Of a DNA stretch of 64,000 bases, positions 1-8,253 are shown piece by piece. The notes under the pieces were generated by a model. It saw only the letters and a program-made list of their open reading frames with translations, was not told the origin of the DNA and did no database searches. Where the stretch lies: contig CP104793.1 in assembly GCA_025916135.1 (NCBI GenBank), positions 4,129,001 to 4,193,000 on the forward strand, in the 5' to 3' direction. The position numbers were made by a program, and so were the translations under genes. Numbering within the stretch: position 1 is the first letter of the stretch; each line of letters starts with the position of its first letter. Source of the stretch: Rhodobacteraceae bacterium D3-12. GTDB taxonomy: Bacteria > Pseudomonadota > Alphaproteobacteria > Rhodobacterales > Rhodobacteraceae.

Positions 1-2
1 TG

Positions 3-413
3 GTCCGCCCAGACACCCCTTTGGGCGAGATCGCAGACCTGTTCAGACAACACCGGTTCGCTTCCCTTCCTGTCGTCGGGCCGGACAATACGTTCTTGGG
101 TATCATTTTTCAGATGAACCTCATCAGCAAGGCACGCTCCGATGCTCTACGACTGGACCGGGGATATCGGGCTGCGCTCCGGCGTCTTCTAGACTCAAAC
201 CGTGATAAACCTATGAAAGCTCGCGACATCATGAACGTCACTGGCCCCCGCGCCAACAGCGATACGGCGATTGGCGCCTTGCTCCCTATGATGGCGGACG
301 GAGAAACAGATGCGGTTCCCATTCTAGAGCACGAAAAGATCGTCGGCATCGTTACTCGGACCGACCTCATCGCAGCGCTCGCACGAAGCGCCGCACGAGG
401 CGATCACGCCTGA
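3..413 (+). CDS. CBS-domain protein, 5' truncated (probably HPP-family C-terminus)
   Basis: The reading frame is open from the window edge, so the start lies outside; a TTG at 21 is in frame but the CBS fold already begins before it (residues VRPDTPLGEIADLF). Two CBS motifs are visible: the end of the first at about residues 5-35 (ASLPVV, LGIIFQMNLI) and a complete second at about 70-130 (ARDIM, AVPILE, IVGIVTRTDLI). CBS pairs bind adenosine ligands and regulate attached domains. A CBS pair at a C-terminus with a linker like this is common in HPP-family membrane proteins, whose membrane part would lie upstream. That identity is inferred; the CBS pair is seen. Confidence 0.75.
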   Translation, partial: VRPDTPLGEIADLFRQHRFASLPVVGPDNTFLGIIFQMNLISKARSDALRLDRGYRAALRRLLDSNRDKPMKARDIMNVTGPRANSDTAIGALLPMMADGETDAVPILEHEKIVGIVTRTDLIAALARSAARGDHA

Positions 414-987
414 GCGTCTAAGTCGCTGTTGGGCGTTTCGTTTTCCAGCGAGGCGCTGATGTTTTTCACGGCATTGCGTTCTTGATATGGATTGCCGCGC
501 GAATGTTGAGTGCCATCCGCGCCCCACCTGTGCCCCGCTTTTCCAAGCACTGCATCTAATTTGGCTACAACCTTCCCCTCAGTCGCTTCCGTGAAGTGAT
601 CAAACAAAAACTGAGACGCGTACAAAGCGAATTAGTGTTAACTCGCGCGGCTGATCGCTAGAGGCGCCCATCGCTCGGAGCGAGCCTGCGCGCCGAGCTG
701 CGGTTGCCACAGCAGATCGTCTCGGAATGCTGGTTGTAGTGTATCTCAGCTCGAAAAGCCGTTTCCCAGGCCTCCAAAAGCTCCGGTTGAGCGGGCGGTG
801 CGTCAGTAGCGAAAACTCGGGCCGAAGCCAGTGACACGGTGTGATACAACCATGATCGTGGATCAAAATCGAGTTTTCTAAACAGCCCAATGTTTGAGGA
901 GCATCAGTCGCGGCAACGGGCTCGATTCTGCTATACGTCGTGAGTCTAAAGTTGGGCATGGTCTGACGTCGGAGTCATCGGGGATTT
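414..987. other. Intergenic stretch without a recognisable gene
   Basis: This 574-base stretch lies between the CBS-domain gene (plus) and the end of the CoA-transferase gene (minus). Several short overlapping open frames exist on the minus strand (for example 600-959 and 658-849), but none shows a recognisable domain, a convincing ribosome-binding site, or a protein-like composition consistent across its length. It could be the eroded remains of a gene, but I cannot name one. Confidence 0.5.
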
Positions 988-2157
988 TTATGTTCCGCAA
1001 TTGATTGCTCTTTGCTTGAGCAGAATTGCAACCTCCGACTCTGATAGGCCTGCGGAGCGCAGAGTTGCCTCTGTGTGGGCACCTACGGCAGGGCTGGGGC
1101 CGAGGTTGTCCGATGCGCCCGGCATATGCGGGGCGGGCACGCGACCAACAACGGGGTGATCGAGCCACAGGAAGGACTCCACCGCGTTGGCATGCGGGTC
1201 CGCGAGGTAGTCAGCATAGCTGTTGACGACGGCGTTCATCACATCGGCTTGCGTTAGCCTCTCGGACCAATCGGCAGAGTCGCGTTTGGCGAATTCAGCA
1301 TAGAGAATTTCGTTGAGCGCGGTCTCGTTTTCGAGCCGCTCGCGGCCTGTCAGAAAGCGCGCATCGTCGATCAGCTCGGCGCGGCCCAGTACCTGACAAA
1401 GAGCAGCGAAGTGATCGTCGCGCATGGCGGTGATGTTAATTTGACCATCGCGGGTCGGATAGGCGCCGACCGGGGCATAGAGGTTGCCGATCTCGCCATT
1501 TTGCAGGTGGTATTCGATGATTTTCGGGGTTTGAAATGCGGCGGCCGCCTGCATGAGATTGCAGTCGATCCAAGCCCCGCGGCCAAAGCGCAGCTTGGCG
1601 ATCATCGCCATGGCGACGGCATTGGCGCCATAGAGGCCGGTCATCACGTCCATGGCGACCATGCGCGATCTTTGCGGCGTGCCCTGGTCATTGGCATTCA
1701 TCGTCATCCAGCCTGAAAACGCCTGAATCACAGCGTCGGTGACGGGGCGGTCTACATAGGGGCCTTGCTGACCAAAGCCGGAGATCGAAAGGTAGATTAG
1801 GCCGGGATTCAGAGCCGATAGCGCCTCATAGGACAGCCCGAGCCGCGCCATCACGCCGGGGCGAAAGCTCTCGGCGACAACATCAGCGGAGCGCACGAGG
1901 GTTTTCACGGCCTTGAGAACCTCGGGGTTTTTCAGATCGACGGCCATGCTTTTCTTGCCCCGGTTGAAGGCGATCGAATGGGCTGTGTGTTCTTCGTAAG
2001 CTCGGCCGAGCGTGCGGCCCCATTCCCCTTGTAATGGTTCGATCTTGAGCACCTCGGCGCCGTGGAGCGCCATGATCTGGGTAGCATGCGGTCCAGCGAC
2101 CCCAGCGGTGAAATCCAGAACCTTCAGCCCGGAGAACGCACTCTGCAAATCAGTCAT
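988..2157 (-). CDS. CaiB/BaiF-type (family III) CoA-transferase
   Basis: This 389-residue protein should move CoA between an acyl-CoA donor and a carboxylic acid, activating the acid for catabolism in the cytosol. The N-terminus (LKVLDFTAGVAGPHATQIMA, G-AEVLKIE) is the family III signature, and Asp170 in the VAMDVMTG motif matches the catalytic aspartate that forms the acyl anhydride. ATG 2157 was chosen because it overlaps the stop of the upstream small gene by 8 bp (ATGACTGA). The open frame continues far upstream to 3576, but that part is a shadow of the TRAP gene. It is the last gene of the maoC-maoC-TAXI-TRAP operon, so its substrate is probably the imported acid. The exact acid is unknown. 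Confidence 0.9.
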   Translation of the reverse strand: MTDLQSAFSGLKVLDFTAGVAGPHATQIMALHGAEVLKIEPLQGEWGRTLGRAYEEHTAHSIAFNRGKKSMAVDLKNPEVLKAVKTLVRSADVVAESFRPGVMARLGLSYEALSALNPGLIYLSISGFGQQGPYVDRPVTDAVIQAFSGWMTMNANDQGTPQRSRMVAMDVMTGLYGANAVAMAMIAKLRFGRGAWIDCNLMQAAAAFQTPKIIEYHLQNGEIGNLYAPVGAYPTRDGQINITAMRDDHFAALCQVLGRAELIDDARFLTGRERLENETALNEILYAEFAKRDSADWSERLTQADVMNAVVNSYADYLADPHANAVESFLWLDHPVVGRVPAPHMPGASDNLGPSPAVGAHTEATLRSAGLSESEVAILLKQRAINCGT

Positions 2158-2335
2158 CGTTTTGGTCCGGTTGTTTGCGCGCCTGATGTAGCCAGACGAG
2201 GGCGACAACGGCGAAGAAGACGATACACCCGAGGTAGTACAGGAAGTCCCGGAAGTGGATACCAAGCCATGCCGGCACCACAGCGAGAGCCAGAACCGGC
2301 AGGAAAGTGAGCCATTGGAGAAGAAAATTAGGCAA
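2150..2335 (-). CDS. 61-residue membrane protein between TRAP permease and CoA-transferase
   Basis: A small frame starts at TTG 2335 inside the last codons of the TRAP permease (8-bp overlap, TTGCCTAA) and ends 8 bp inside the CoA-transferase start (ATGACTGA). The product has two hydrophobic segments, about residues 4-26 (LLQWLTFLPVLALAVVPAWL) and 31-50 (FLYYLGCIVFFAVVALVWLH), joined by a short GIHFRD turn, with a polar charged tail (QARKQPDQNDD). Both overlaps and the clean membrane topology argue that it is translated by coupling. It could be an accessory subunit of the TAXI-TRAP transporter. I do not recognise a named family, and the TTG start is inferred. Confidence 0.65.
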   Translation of the reverse strand: MPNFLLQWLTFLPVLALAVVPAWLGIHFRDFLYYLGCIVFFAVVALVWLHQARKQPDQNDD

Positions 2336-4253
2336 TCGTTTGCTCCCTGTCTGTATGGCGCAGCCGGACCCACAGCCCCGAGAGAACGACGGCTGCCAGC
2401 AACATTGTTTGCCATGTCGGCACGATGAACAGCAGCGCAACCGCGCCTAGGAGGAGCCGCTCCCAAGGGTGCAGGAGACGCCGGTAGAAGCCCTGTACCG
2501 CCGCGGCGAGGCAGATGATGCCGATGGCGGCGGTGACGCTGTCGATGAGGATGAGATACCATGCTCCCTCGAGCAGGAGGCCGGGGGTGTAGATGAACAT
2601 AAAGGGGATCAGGAAGGATGCGATGCCGACCTTCACGGCCTCGATCCCGGTTGACCAGGGGTTCGAGCCGGCGATGCCGGCGGCGGCATAGGTGGTCAGC
2701 GCGACGGGCGGGGTAACGCCGGACAGGCAGCCGAAGTAGAAGATGAACAGGTTGGCAGCCATCACCGGCGCGCCCATTTCGGTGATCGAAGGGGCGACCA
2801 GAGCGGCGAGCGTGATATAGACGATGGTGGTTGTCATCCCCATGCCGAGGATTACGCAGACGATAGCCGTGATCACCAGCGCCAGCGCGAGATTGCCATC
2901 TGCCAACAGCGTCACGGCGCCCGAGACCCGCCCCGCAAGGCCGGAAAGGTCCATCGACCCGATGATGATACCGGCCGCGGCACAAGCCATCACGATCGGA
3001 ATAGTTGCCCGGATACCGGTTTCGAGCGCGGCGCAGAGATCGCCGGGTGTGAGGCGTGTTTGCGCGCGAAAGAGCGTCACGATCACGGTCAGCACCAGCG
3101 CCGTCGCCCCGGCGATCATCGGAGTAAAGCCGAACAGCAGAAAGCCGATGATCGCGCCAAAGGCGATGAGGATGGGCCAGCCTTCGCGCAGGGTGATCCA
3201 TGCGCTGGGCAGGTCCTTGCGCGGGACGCCGGTCAACCCGGCCTTGCCGGCCTGAAAATGGATCATGGCGAGGATCGAGATGAAATAGAGCAGCGCCGGG
3301 ATCGCCGCCGCCAAGACCACATCGCGATAGCTGACCCCGGGGATATACATCGGGATGATAAAGGCCGCCGCGCCCATCACCGGCGGTACGATCTGGCCGC
3401 CGTTTGAGGCCATCGCCTCGACCGAGGCGGCAAATCGGGGGGTGAAGCCCGAGCTTTTCATCAGCGGGATGGTGAAGGAACCGGTTGTTACGACATTTGC
3501 TGTGGTGCTGCCCGATAGCGTCCCATAGAGGCCAGAGGCCAGCGCCGCCGCCTTGGCCGCGCCGCCGGACATCCACCCAGTCGCGGCAAAGGCAATGTCG
3601 GTAAAGAAGGTGCCCGCGCCGGACCTGACCAGCACCGCGCCATAAAGCATGAAGATGACGATGAAAGAGGATGATACGGCGATGGGCACCCCGAGCATGC
3701 CGTCAAGGTCGACGGTCAGGTAGCCGATCAGCGAGGAAAACCGCGTTGGCGCGGCAAGGAATATCGAGGGGAAATGATCCGAGTAGAGGGCGTGGAACAT
3801 GAAGAGCGCCGGCAGGATGACCAGCGCGATGCCAACCGTGCGGCGGACCGCTTCGAGCACGAGGAGAACGAGGATCGTGCCGCTCACCACGTCGCCGCGG
3901 TTGGGAAAGCTGGAGCGCGAGGCGAGGGCATCGACGTCTTGCATCCGGTAGAGGAGCACGCCCACGGCACAAGTGATCAGCGTTAGGTCGATGACGGAGG
4001 TCCAGCGGAGTTTATCGTGCCATGCGCGCCGGCCCAACGGATAGAACAGGAAGGCGAGCACGAGGAACAGGGTGATATGCACCGTGCGGTGGCGAAACGC
4101 TTCTGCGGTGCCGAACAAGCCGCCGAGCACGTGATACATCGCGGTCCCCAAAGAGACCGCGATGATTAAGGCGACCAACCAGGTTGGCACGGGCAGGGCC
4201 TGGCGAGACAGGTAGGCGTCGGTTGCCGATCCGGTTTCTTGTCTTTCTACCAC
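2328..4253 (-). CDS. TRAP transporter permease, fused small and large subunits (TAXI type)
   Basis: The 641-residue polytopic membrane protein joins the DctQ-like and DctM-like parts of a TRAP importer in one chain. The N-terminal third has four or so membrane helices (from about residue 27, LVALIIAVSLGTAMYHVLGG), followed by the long DctM-like core with repeated small-residue motifs (GGAAKAAALASGLYGTLSGS, NGGQIVPPVMGAAAFIIP). Fused permeases of this kind pair with TAXI receptors, and the receptor gene lies directly upstream (42 bp gap). Uptake would be driven by a Na+ or H+ gradient. The cargo is not identifiable from sequence; the MaoC and CoA-transferase neighbours suggest a carboxylic acid. 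Confidence 0.93.
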   Translation of the reverse strand: MVERQETGSATDAYLSRQALPVPTWLVALIIAVSLGTAMYHVLGGLFGTAEAFRHRTVHITLFLVLAFLFYPLGRRAWHDKLRWTSVIDLTLITCAVGVLLYRMQDVDALASRSSFPNRGDVVSGTILVLLVLEAVRRTVGIALVILPALFMFHALYSDHFPSIFLAAPTRFSSLIGYLTVDLDGMLGVPIAVSSSFIVIFMLYGAVLVRSGAGTFFTDIAFAATGWMSGGAAKAAALASGLYGTLSGSTTANVVTTGSFTIPLMKSSGFTPRFAASVEAMASNGGQIVPPVMGAAAFIIPMYIPGVSYRDVVLAAAIPALLYFISILAMIHFQAGKAGLTGVPRKDLPSAWITLREGWPILIAFGAIIGFLLFGFTPMIAGATALVLTVIVTLFRAQTRLTPGDLCAALETGIRATIPIVMACAAAGIIIGSMDLSGLAGRVSGAVTLLADGNLALALVITAIVCVILGMGMTTTIVYITLAALVAPSITEMGAPVMAANLFIFYFGCLSGVTPPVALTTYAAAGIAGSNPWSTGIEAVKVGIASFLIPFMFIYTPGLLLEGAWYLILIDSVTAAIGIICLAAAVQGFYRRLLHPWERLLLGAVALLFIVPTWQTMLLAAVVLSGLWVRLRHTDREQTIA

Positions 4254-4295
4254 TTTATTGGCCCTCTATCCGCTCGCGGGTTGGCGAAGGGCGCA

Positions 4296-5279
4296 TTAAT
4301 ATGCGCCTTTCTCCTCCAGATACTTTTGAGCGCCCGGATGGAAGGGGATTGCCCCGCCTTTAAGCCCGACCGTCGCGTGCTTCAGCGAGAGGGACGGATC
4401 CGCACCCATGAATTTCTTGAGATCGGCGTCTTCGTAGAGGATCTTGGTCAACTCATAGACGACGGCATCGGGCACGTCCTTGTTCACAACGAAGATAGAC
4501 CACATTGTCGGCACTGGGAAGTTCCCGGCGCTGCCCTTGTAGGGGTCGGCGGGATAGGTCATTTCGACATAGGCGCCAGCCGGAGTAAGCTTGGGCAGGA
4601 TGCGGTCGACCTCTTCCTGAGTATAGGGGACAATCTTGATCCCCGGCTGTTCGTTGAGCTTTAGCAGAAGCGGGCTGGGCGCAGAGGCGTAATACATGAA
4701 CGCATCAAGGCGGCGGTCGGCCATCATGTTGGTCACATCGCCAAAGCCGAGAAACTGCATCTGGCCGCCGTTTGCCGACAGACTCTCTTCGGTGATGCCG
4801 AATTCGTTCAAGATCTGCATTGCGATTGCGGCGGTTGACCACGCGCGCTTGCCGGGGCTGACGACCTTGCCTTGAAGGTCCTGCATTTTTTCGATGCCCG
4901 ACCCGTCACGGGCCACGGCGTGCAGATAGGCCGGATAGAAGGTGCCCACGACACGCGCGTCCTGCCATTTCTGGTCGAAGCTGCCCTCGCCGTTCCAGGC
5001 CTGAATGGAGGTGGGTGAGAAGCTGAAGCCCATTTGAGCGTCGCCCGAGCTGACCAGCTTGTGATTCACGTTGGAGCCACCGGGCACATGGCTGACGGCC
5101 ATTCCGGGAAAGGCCTTGCCGAGCTTGTCGGACAACTGGGTGCCGAATGTGTGCCACAGCCCGCCAGGTGAGGTGGAGACGATCTTGAAGAATTTCGGCA
5201 CGTCTTCGGCCATGGCCATGGCCGGAAGTGTCGCGATAGCCAGCGCCATAGCGCCGCGTTTTGCAAGTGTCTTGATCAT
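4296..5279 (-). CDS. TAXI-family TRAP solute receptor
   Basis: This 327-residue periplasmic binding protein delivers substrate to the fused TRAP permease encoded next. It has a signal peptide (basic MIKTLAKRG, hydrophobic core, AMA cleavage site at about residue 24), then TAXI hallmarks such as STSPGGLWHTFGTQLSD and GGSNVNHKLVSSGDAQMGFS. ATG 5279 was selected over an in-frame TTG at 5294 because the GGAGG ribosome-binding site lies between them. It sits 63 bp after the second MaoC gene on the same strand, so it should be co-transcribed. Confidence 0.93.
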   Translation of the reverse strand: MIKTLAKRGAMALAIATLPAMAMAEDVPKFFKIVSTSPGGLWHTFGTQLSDKLGKAFPGMAVSHVPGGSNVNHKLVSSGDAQMGFSFSPTSIQAWNGEGSFDQKWQDARVVGTFYPAYLHAVARDGSGIEKMQDLQGKVVSPGKRAWSTAAIAMQILNEFGITEESLSANGGQMQFLGFGDVTNMMADRRLDAFMYYASAPSPLLLKLNEQPGIKIVPYTQEEVDRILPKLTPAGAYVEMTYPADPYKGSAGNFPVPTMWSIFVVNKDVPDAVVYELTKILYEDADLKKFMGADPSLSLKHATVGLKGGAIPFHPGAQKYLEEKGAY

Positions 5280-5342
5280 TGTATTTCCTCCCAATTTTGT
5301 TTGTGTCTATCCCTGACAGGCAGGCATGCGCCTGCCTGCTCC

Positions 5343-5798
5343 TCATCCAGGGATGGTCTCTCGAAATTCTGCGAGCGCATGACCGGTTGCGACCGGCTCT
5401 CCGTTCTGGTTGCGAACGACAACGTCGAACTGGACCCACTGGCCGCCGTCGGTCGGGTTTTTTCGGCTAACGGTGGCTTCGGGCGTGATTGTATCGCCCA
5501 GTTTGACCGGTTTGATCCAACGCGTTTCGAGCCGCCGGTGGTATCCGCCGCGCGGGATCAACCAATCGGTCAGCGTGCGGGTGATCAGAGCAAAGTTCTG
5601 CATGCCATGCATGATCACGCTGCCGAAGGACGTGCCGCCGAAGTCGTTTTTCTCCATCCAGTCGGGATCGAAATGCAGCGGGTTATAGTCCAGCGAGGCG
5701 TCGCCGAAGTCCTGGATCGTGTCGGTTGTGACTGTGAAAGAGCGGCCCTCAACGACCTCGCCCAGTTCGATTTTCTCGAAGTTTTCCATAACGGTCAT
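5343..5798 (-). CDS. MaoC-like hotdog hydratase/dehydratase, catalytic subunit
   Basis: The product is 151 residues with a single hotdog fold. It keeps the (R)-hydratase motif around residues 37-63 (DYNPLHFD ... FGSVIMHGM), with Asp37 and His42 spaced like the Asp/His dyad of (R)-specific enoyl-CoA hydratases. ATG 5798 follows TAAGGAGG at good spacing, so in-frame upstream codons were rejected. It lies 13 bp after the other MaoC gene, which has lost the His of the dyad, so the two probably form a heteromeric hydratase or dehydratase for an acyl-CoA made by the downstream CoA-transferase. The substrate is unknown. Confidence 0.88.
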   Translation of the reverse strand: MTVMENFEKIELGEVVEGRSFTVTTDTIQDFGDASLDYNPLHFDPDWMEKNDFGGTSFGSVIMHGMQNFALITRTLTDWLIPRGGYHRRLETRWIKPVKLGDTITPEATVSRKNPTDGGQWVQFDVVVRNQNGEPVATGHALAEFRETIPG

Positions 5799-5811
5799 GC
5801 TGTGTGCCTCC

Positions 5812-6291
5812 TTATACCGGGCGAATGGTTTGGCCACGGCCAGAGCAGACGACCTGACCATTCTGGTTGGTGAAGAGGTTTTCGTGAACTGCGAACAACC
5901 TGTCTTTCTTGATGAATTTGTCCAACGCCGAGCCGCGCATTTCAATCGTGTCGCCGGGACGGATAGGGATATGATAATACCAGTTCTGCCCGGCGTTGAT
6001 GGTCCCGGGCGAGCGCATCCAGTCCTTGGATGTCGTGCAAGCGAACATCAGCAGGATATGGATGGAGGGGGGCGCAACGATGCCTTTGTAGGGGGTGGCG
6101 CGGGCGTATTCCTCGTCGAAGTAGAGCGGATTGTCTTCGCCCACCTTGCGGGCGAAGTCCTGAATAATCTGCTTGGTCAGCGTGACGGGACGGGTTTCGC
6201 GCAACTCGCCCGGAACGATCATGTCCCATGTCGATCTGTCGTTCACCTCTTTCCAGAAATCCGTTTCGAAATCTTCGCCCATGACGTTCAT
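5812..6291 (-). CDS. MaoC-like protein, N-terminal-type (non-catalytic) hotdog subunit
   Basis: The 159-residue protein resembles the MaoC N-terminal (FAS1-type) dehydratase domain: TKQIIQDFARKVGEDNPLYF near the middle, then GIVAPPSIHILL. In the motif GEDNPLYFD the catalytic His is replaced by Tyr, while the partner encoded next keeps Asp/His. ATG 6291 was preferred because AGGAG sits six bases before it; ATG 6297 is also possible. This is the first gene of the catabolic operon, facing the iclR gene across 162 bp that contain operator-like repeats. Confidence 0.86.
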   Translation of the reverse strand: MNVMGEDFETDFWKEVNDRSTWDMIVPGELRETRPVTLTKQIIQDFARKVGEDNPLYFDEEYARATPYKGIVAPPSIHILLMFACTTSKDWMRSPGTINAGQNWYYHIPIRPGDTIEMRGSALDKFIKKDRLFAVHENLFTNQNGQVVCSGRGQTIRPV

Positions 6292-6313
6292 GCGCATCTC
6301 CTCGCGTTGAAAA

Positions 6314-6437
6314 TGTTTGATATTCGAACACATATCGATGTATTCAAACAGTTCGCTAGGAGGGTGCGGTGAGGTTCTACCGTCCGTCAATCCGTCGAAA
6401 CGGGACAAGTTGGGAAAACGGATCATTTGTTTGAATA
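6314..6437. promoter_or_regulatory. Repeated operator-like sites between maoC operon and iclR
   Basis: The decamer TATTC(G/A)AACA occurs at 6321-6330 and 6341-6350 (20 bp apart, same helical face), and its inverted copy TGTTTGAATA occurs at 6428-6437 just before iclR. The first copy is the right half of an imperfect palindrome, TGTTTGATATTCGAACA (6314-6330). Placement in the divergent promoter region next to an IclR regulator suggests IclR operators controlling both directions. The repeats are seen; binding by IclR is inferred. Confidence 0.55.
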
Positions 6438-6453
6438 GAGAACAGGCGGGCCC

Positions 6454-7232
6454 ATGACAGAGGTTGAACCATCAAATACATATGCCCAGACGTTTGCGCG
6501 CGGTCTGAAGGTCATTACGACCTTTGACGAAGGGTCGCGAATCCTGACGCTTTCTGATGTAGCCGAGCGCACGGGGGTAACGCGTTCGACGGCGCGCCGG
6601 CTTCTTCATACGCTGGTTACGCTGGGATATGCCGCGACCGACGGGAAGTACTTTTCTCTGACACCGAAGATACTGGATCTGGGGTTTGCATATTTGGCGT
6701 CCTCGGAAATCTGGCGGTTTGCCGAGGCGGATATTCAGGCGCTTGCCTCGAAGGTTGGAGAAAGTTCTTCGATTTCGGTGCTGGACGGGCATGACATCGT
6801 CTATGTGCTACGGGTTCAGACACAGCGCATTCTACGGAACTCTCTCAATGTAGGGAGCCGCGTGCCGGCGCATGCCAATTCGATGGGACGGATCCAGCTG
6901 GCACAGTTGCCTGATCGTGAACTACGCCATTACCTCGACACCGCTTATCTAGAGCCTTTTACGCCGTGGACGATCACCGAGCCGAAACGGCTTTATGAGA
7001 AGATCCGGCGCGATGGCGAGCAAGGCTGGTCCATGGTTTACCGCGAACTGGAAGAGGGGATCGCAGGGATTGCCGTTCCGATCCGCGCCGCCGGGGGCGG
7101 GTGATTGCGGCGGCGAATGTATCTCTGGCGCCGGTCCGTTTGAAGGACGCTGGCAAGCAGGAGCAGTTGATCCAGACGCTCACGGAAACGGCCGAGCGCA
7201 TCCAGGGGCGGTTGTTGCAGGGGCGTAAGTGA
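6454..7232 (+). pseudogene. IclR-family transcriptional regulator, frameshifted near the C-terminus
   Basis: The N-terminal winged helix-turn-helix (about residues 14-70, LTLSDVAERTGVTRSTARRL) and most of the IclR effector domain (GSRVPAHANSMGR, REL-EEGIAGIAVPIR) are intact. The frame then stops at 7102-7104 after 216 residues. Restoring one C in the run at 7093-7101 (gggggcgggt) lets the frame continue through VIAAANVSLAPVRLKD to a TGA at 7230-7232, giving a typical IclR length of about 259. The regulator faces the maoC-TRAP operon and probably represses it until the substrate appears. Either a sequencing indel or a real mutation is possible. The 277 bases after it hold no recognised gene. 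Confidence 0.85.
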
Positions 7233-7509
7233 CACGGAAAACCGGTTTTCTTGTACAAAGGATGGCGACTTGGGTACGCAAATCAACAGCTTTCGCTATG
7301 TAACAACGATGCCTCATCTGTGCGGAAAAGCAATTTGTGAACCGGAATCATCAAACCTGCGCTCGACACATCTCGAGGAACGTTGGGAGCAAATCCGTCC
7401 GCCTCGCAGGTGCGTGCCACGGCAATGGAGACTTCAAACTGGCCAATTTCTTGCGCGAGCGCGTGACGACGGACATGAAGCCGAAGAGCGCGGGCAAAAG
7501 TAGGGCAGA

Positions 7510-8253
7510 TTACGAGACCTCCGGACGGTCCAGTGTCTTTTCGCACAGCTTGTTCACGGCTGCGTGCAACAGGATCGCCAGAACCGCAAGCACGATCAGG
7601 GCGGCAAACATCAGGTCGGTTTTGGCGCGTCCATTGGCCAACAGCATCAAATACCCCAAGCCCTTCGAGGCTCCGACCCATTCGCCGATGATAGCCCCGA
7701 TGGGTGCGTAAACCGCGGCCAATCGCAGACCCGATGCAAAGCCCGGCAAGGCCGCGGGTATGCGAATGTGCCACATAATCCGTGCGGGGCTTGCGCCCAT
7801 CACCTTGGCCAAACCGATCCAGTCACGGTTCGTGCGCATCAGGGAGTCAAAAAATGATGACGTAACAGGAAAGTAGATGATGATGACGGTCATTGTGATC
7901 TTGGACCATAGGCCAAAGCCAAGCCAAAGGGTCAGGATCGGCGCCAAAGCAAACACTGGAACGGCTTGGCTAAAAACTAGGATGGGGCGCACCAGCGCGC
8001 GTAATGTTGGTGATGCGACCAGCCCAATGGCCGACACGAAGCCAAGCGCGGCACCCAGCACGAGGCCGATGAGCACTTCGGCCATCGTGACAAGCGCATG
8101 CTCCGCCAAAAGTGCGCGGCTTTCCCAGATTGTTTGCGTGACCAATGCAGGAGGCGGCAGGATGAAACGGGCGACACCTGTGGTCCAGATCACCGTTTGC
8201 CATAGCACCAACACCAGACAGGTCGCCGCGATGCCTGCTCGCCAACCCGTCAT
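7510..8253 (-). CDS. thiX: ABC transporter permease of thiamine-pyrimidine uptake system
   Basis: The 247-residue inner-membrane permease has about six hydrophobic segments and the binding-protein-dependent permease loop (WIGLAKVMGASPARIMWHIRIPAALP). It is the last gene of the riboswitch-controlled thiamine operon; its ATG overlaps the stop of the preceding tenA-like gene (ATGA). With the ThiY receptor and ThiZ ATPase it should import a thiamine precursor such as formylaminopyrimidine or HMP. The assignment to ThiX rests on family resemblance plus operon context. Confidence 0.88.
   Translation of the reverse strand: MTGWRAGIAATCLVLVLWQTVIWTTGVARFILPPPALVTQTIWESRALLAEHALVTMAEVLIGLVLGAALGFVSAIGLVASPTLRALVRPILVFSQAVPVFALAPILTLWLGFGLWSKITMTVIIIYFPVTSSFFDSLMRTNRDWIGLAKVMGASPARIMWHIRIPAALPGFASGLRLAAVYAPIGAIIGEWVGASKGLGYLMLLANGRAKTDLMFAALIVLAVLAILLHAAVNKLCEKTLDRPEVS

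Noticed and set aside
600-959. 119-codon frame on the minus strand near the window start
   Set aside because: Overlapped by other frames of similar quality, with no recognisable motif or start signal.
2158-3576. Long minus-strand frame fused in frame to the CoA-transferase
   Set aside because: The upstream 470 or so codons are Arg/Gly/His-rich and out of frame with the TRAP permease encoded by the same bases. The CoA-transferase start at 2157 overlaps its neighbour properly.
7237-7250. Palindrome GAAAACCGGTTTTC after iclR as a terminator
   Set aside because: Perfect palindrome without a loop or following T-run, so it is not convincing as a rho-independent terminator.
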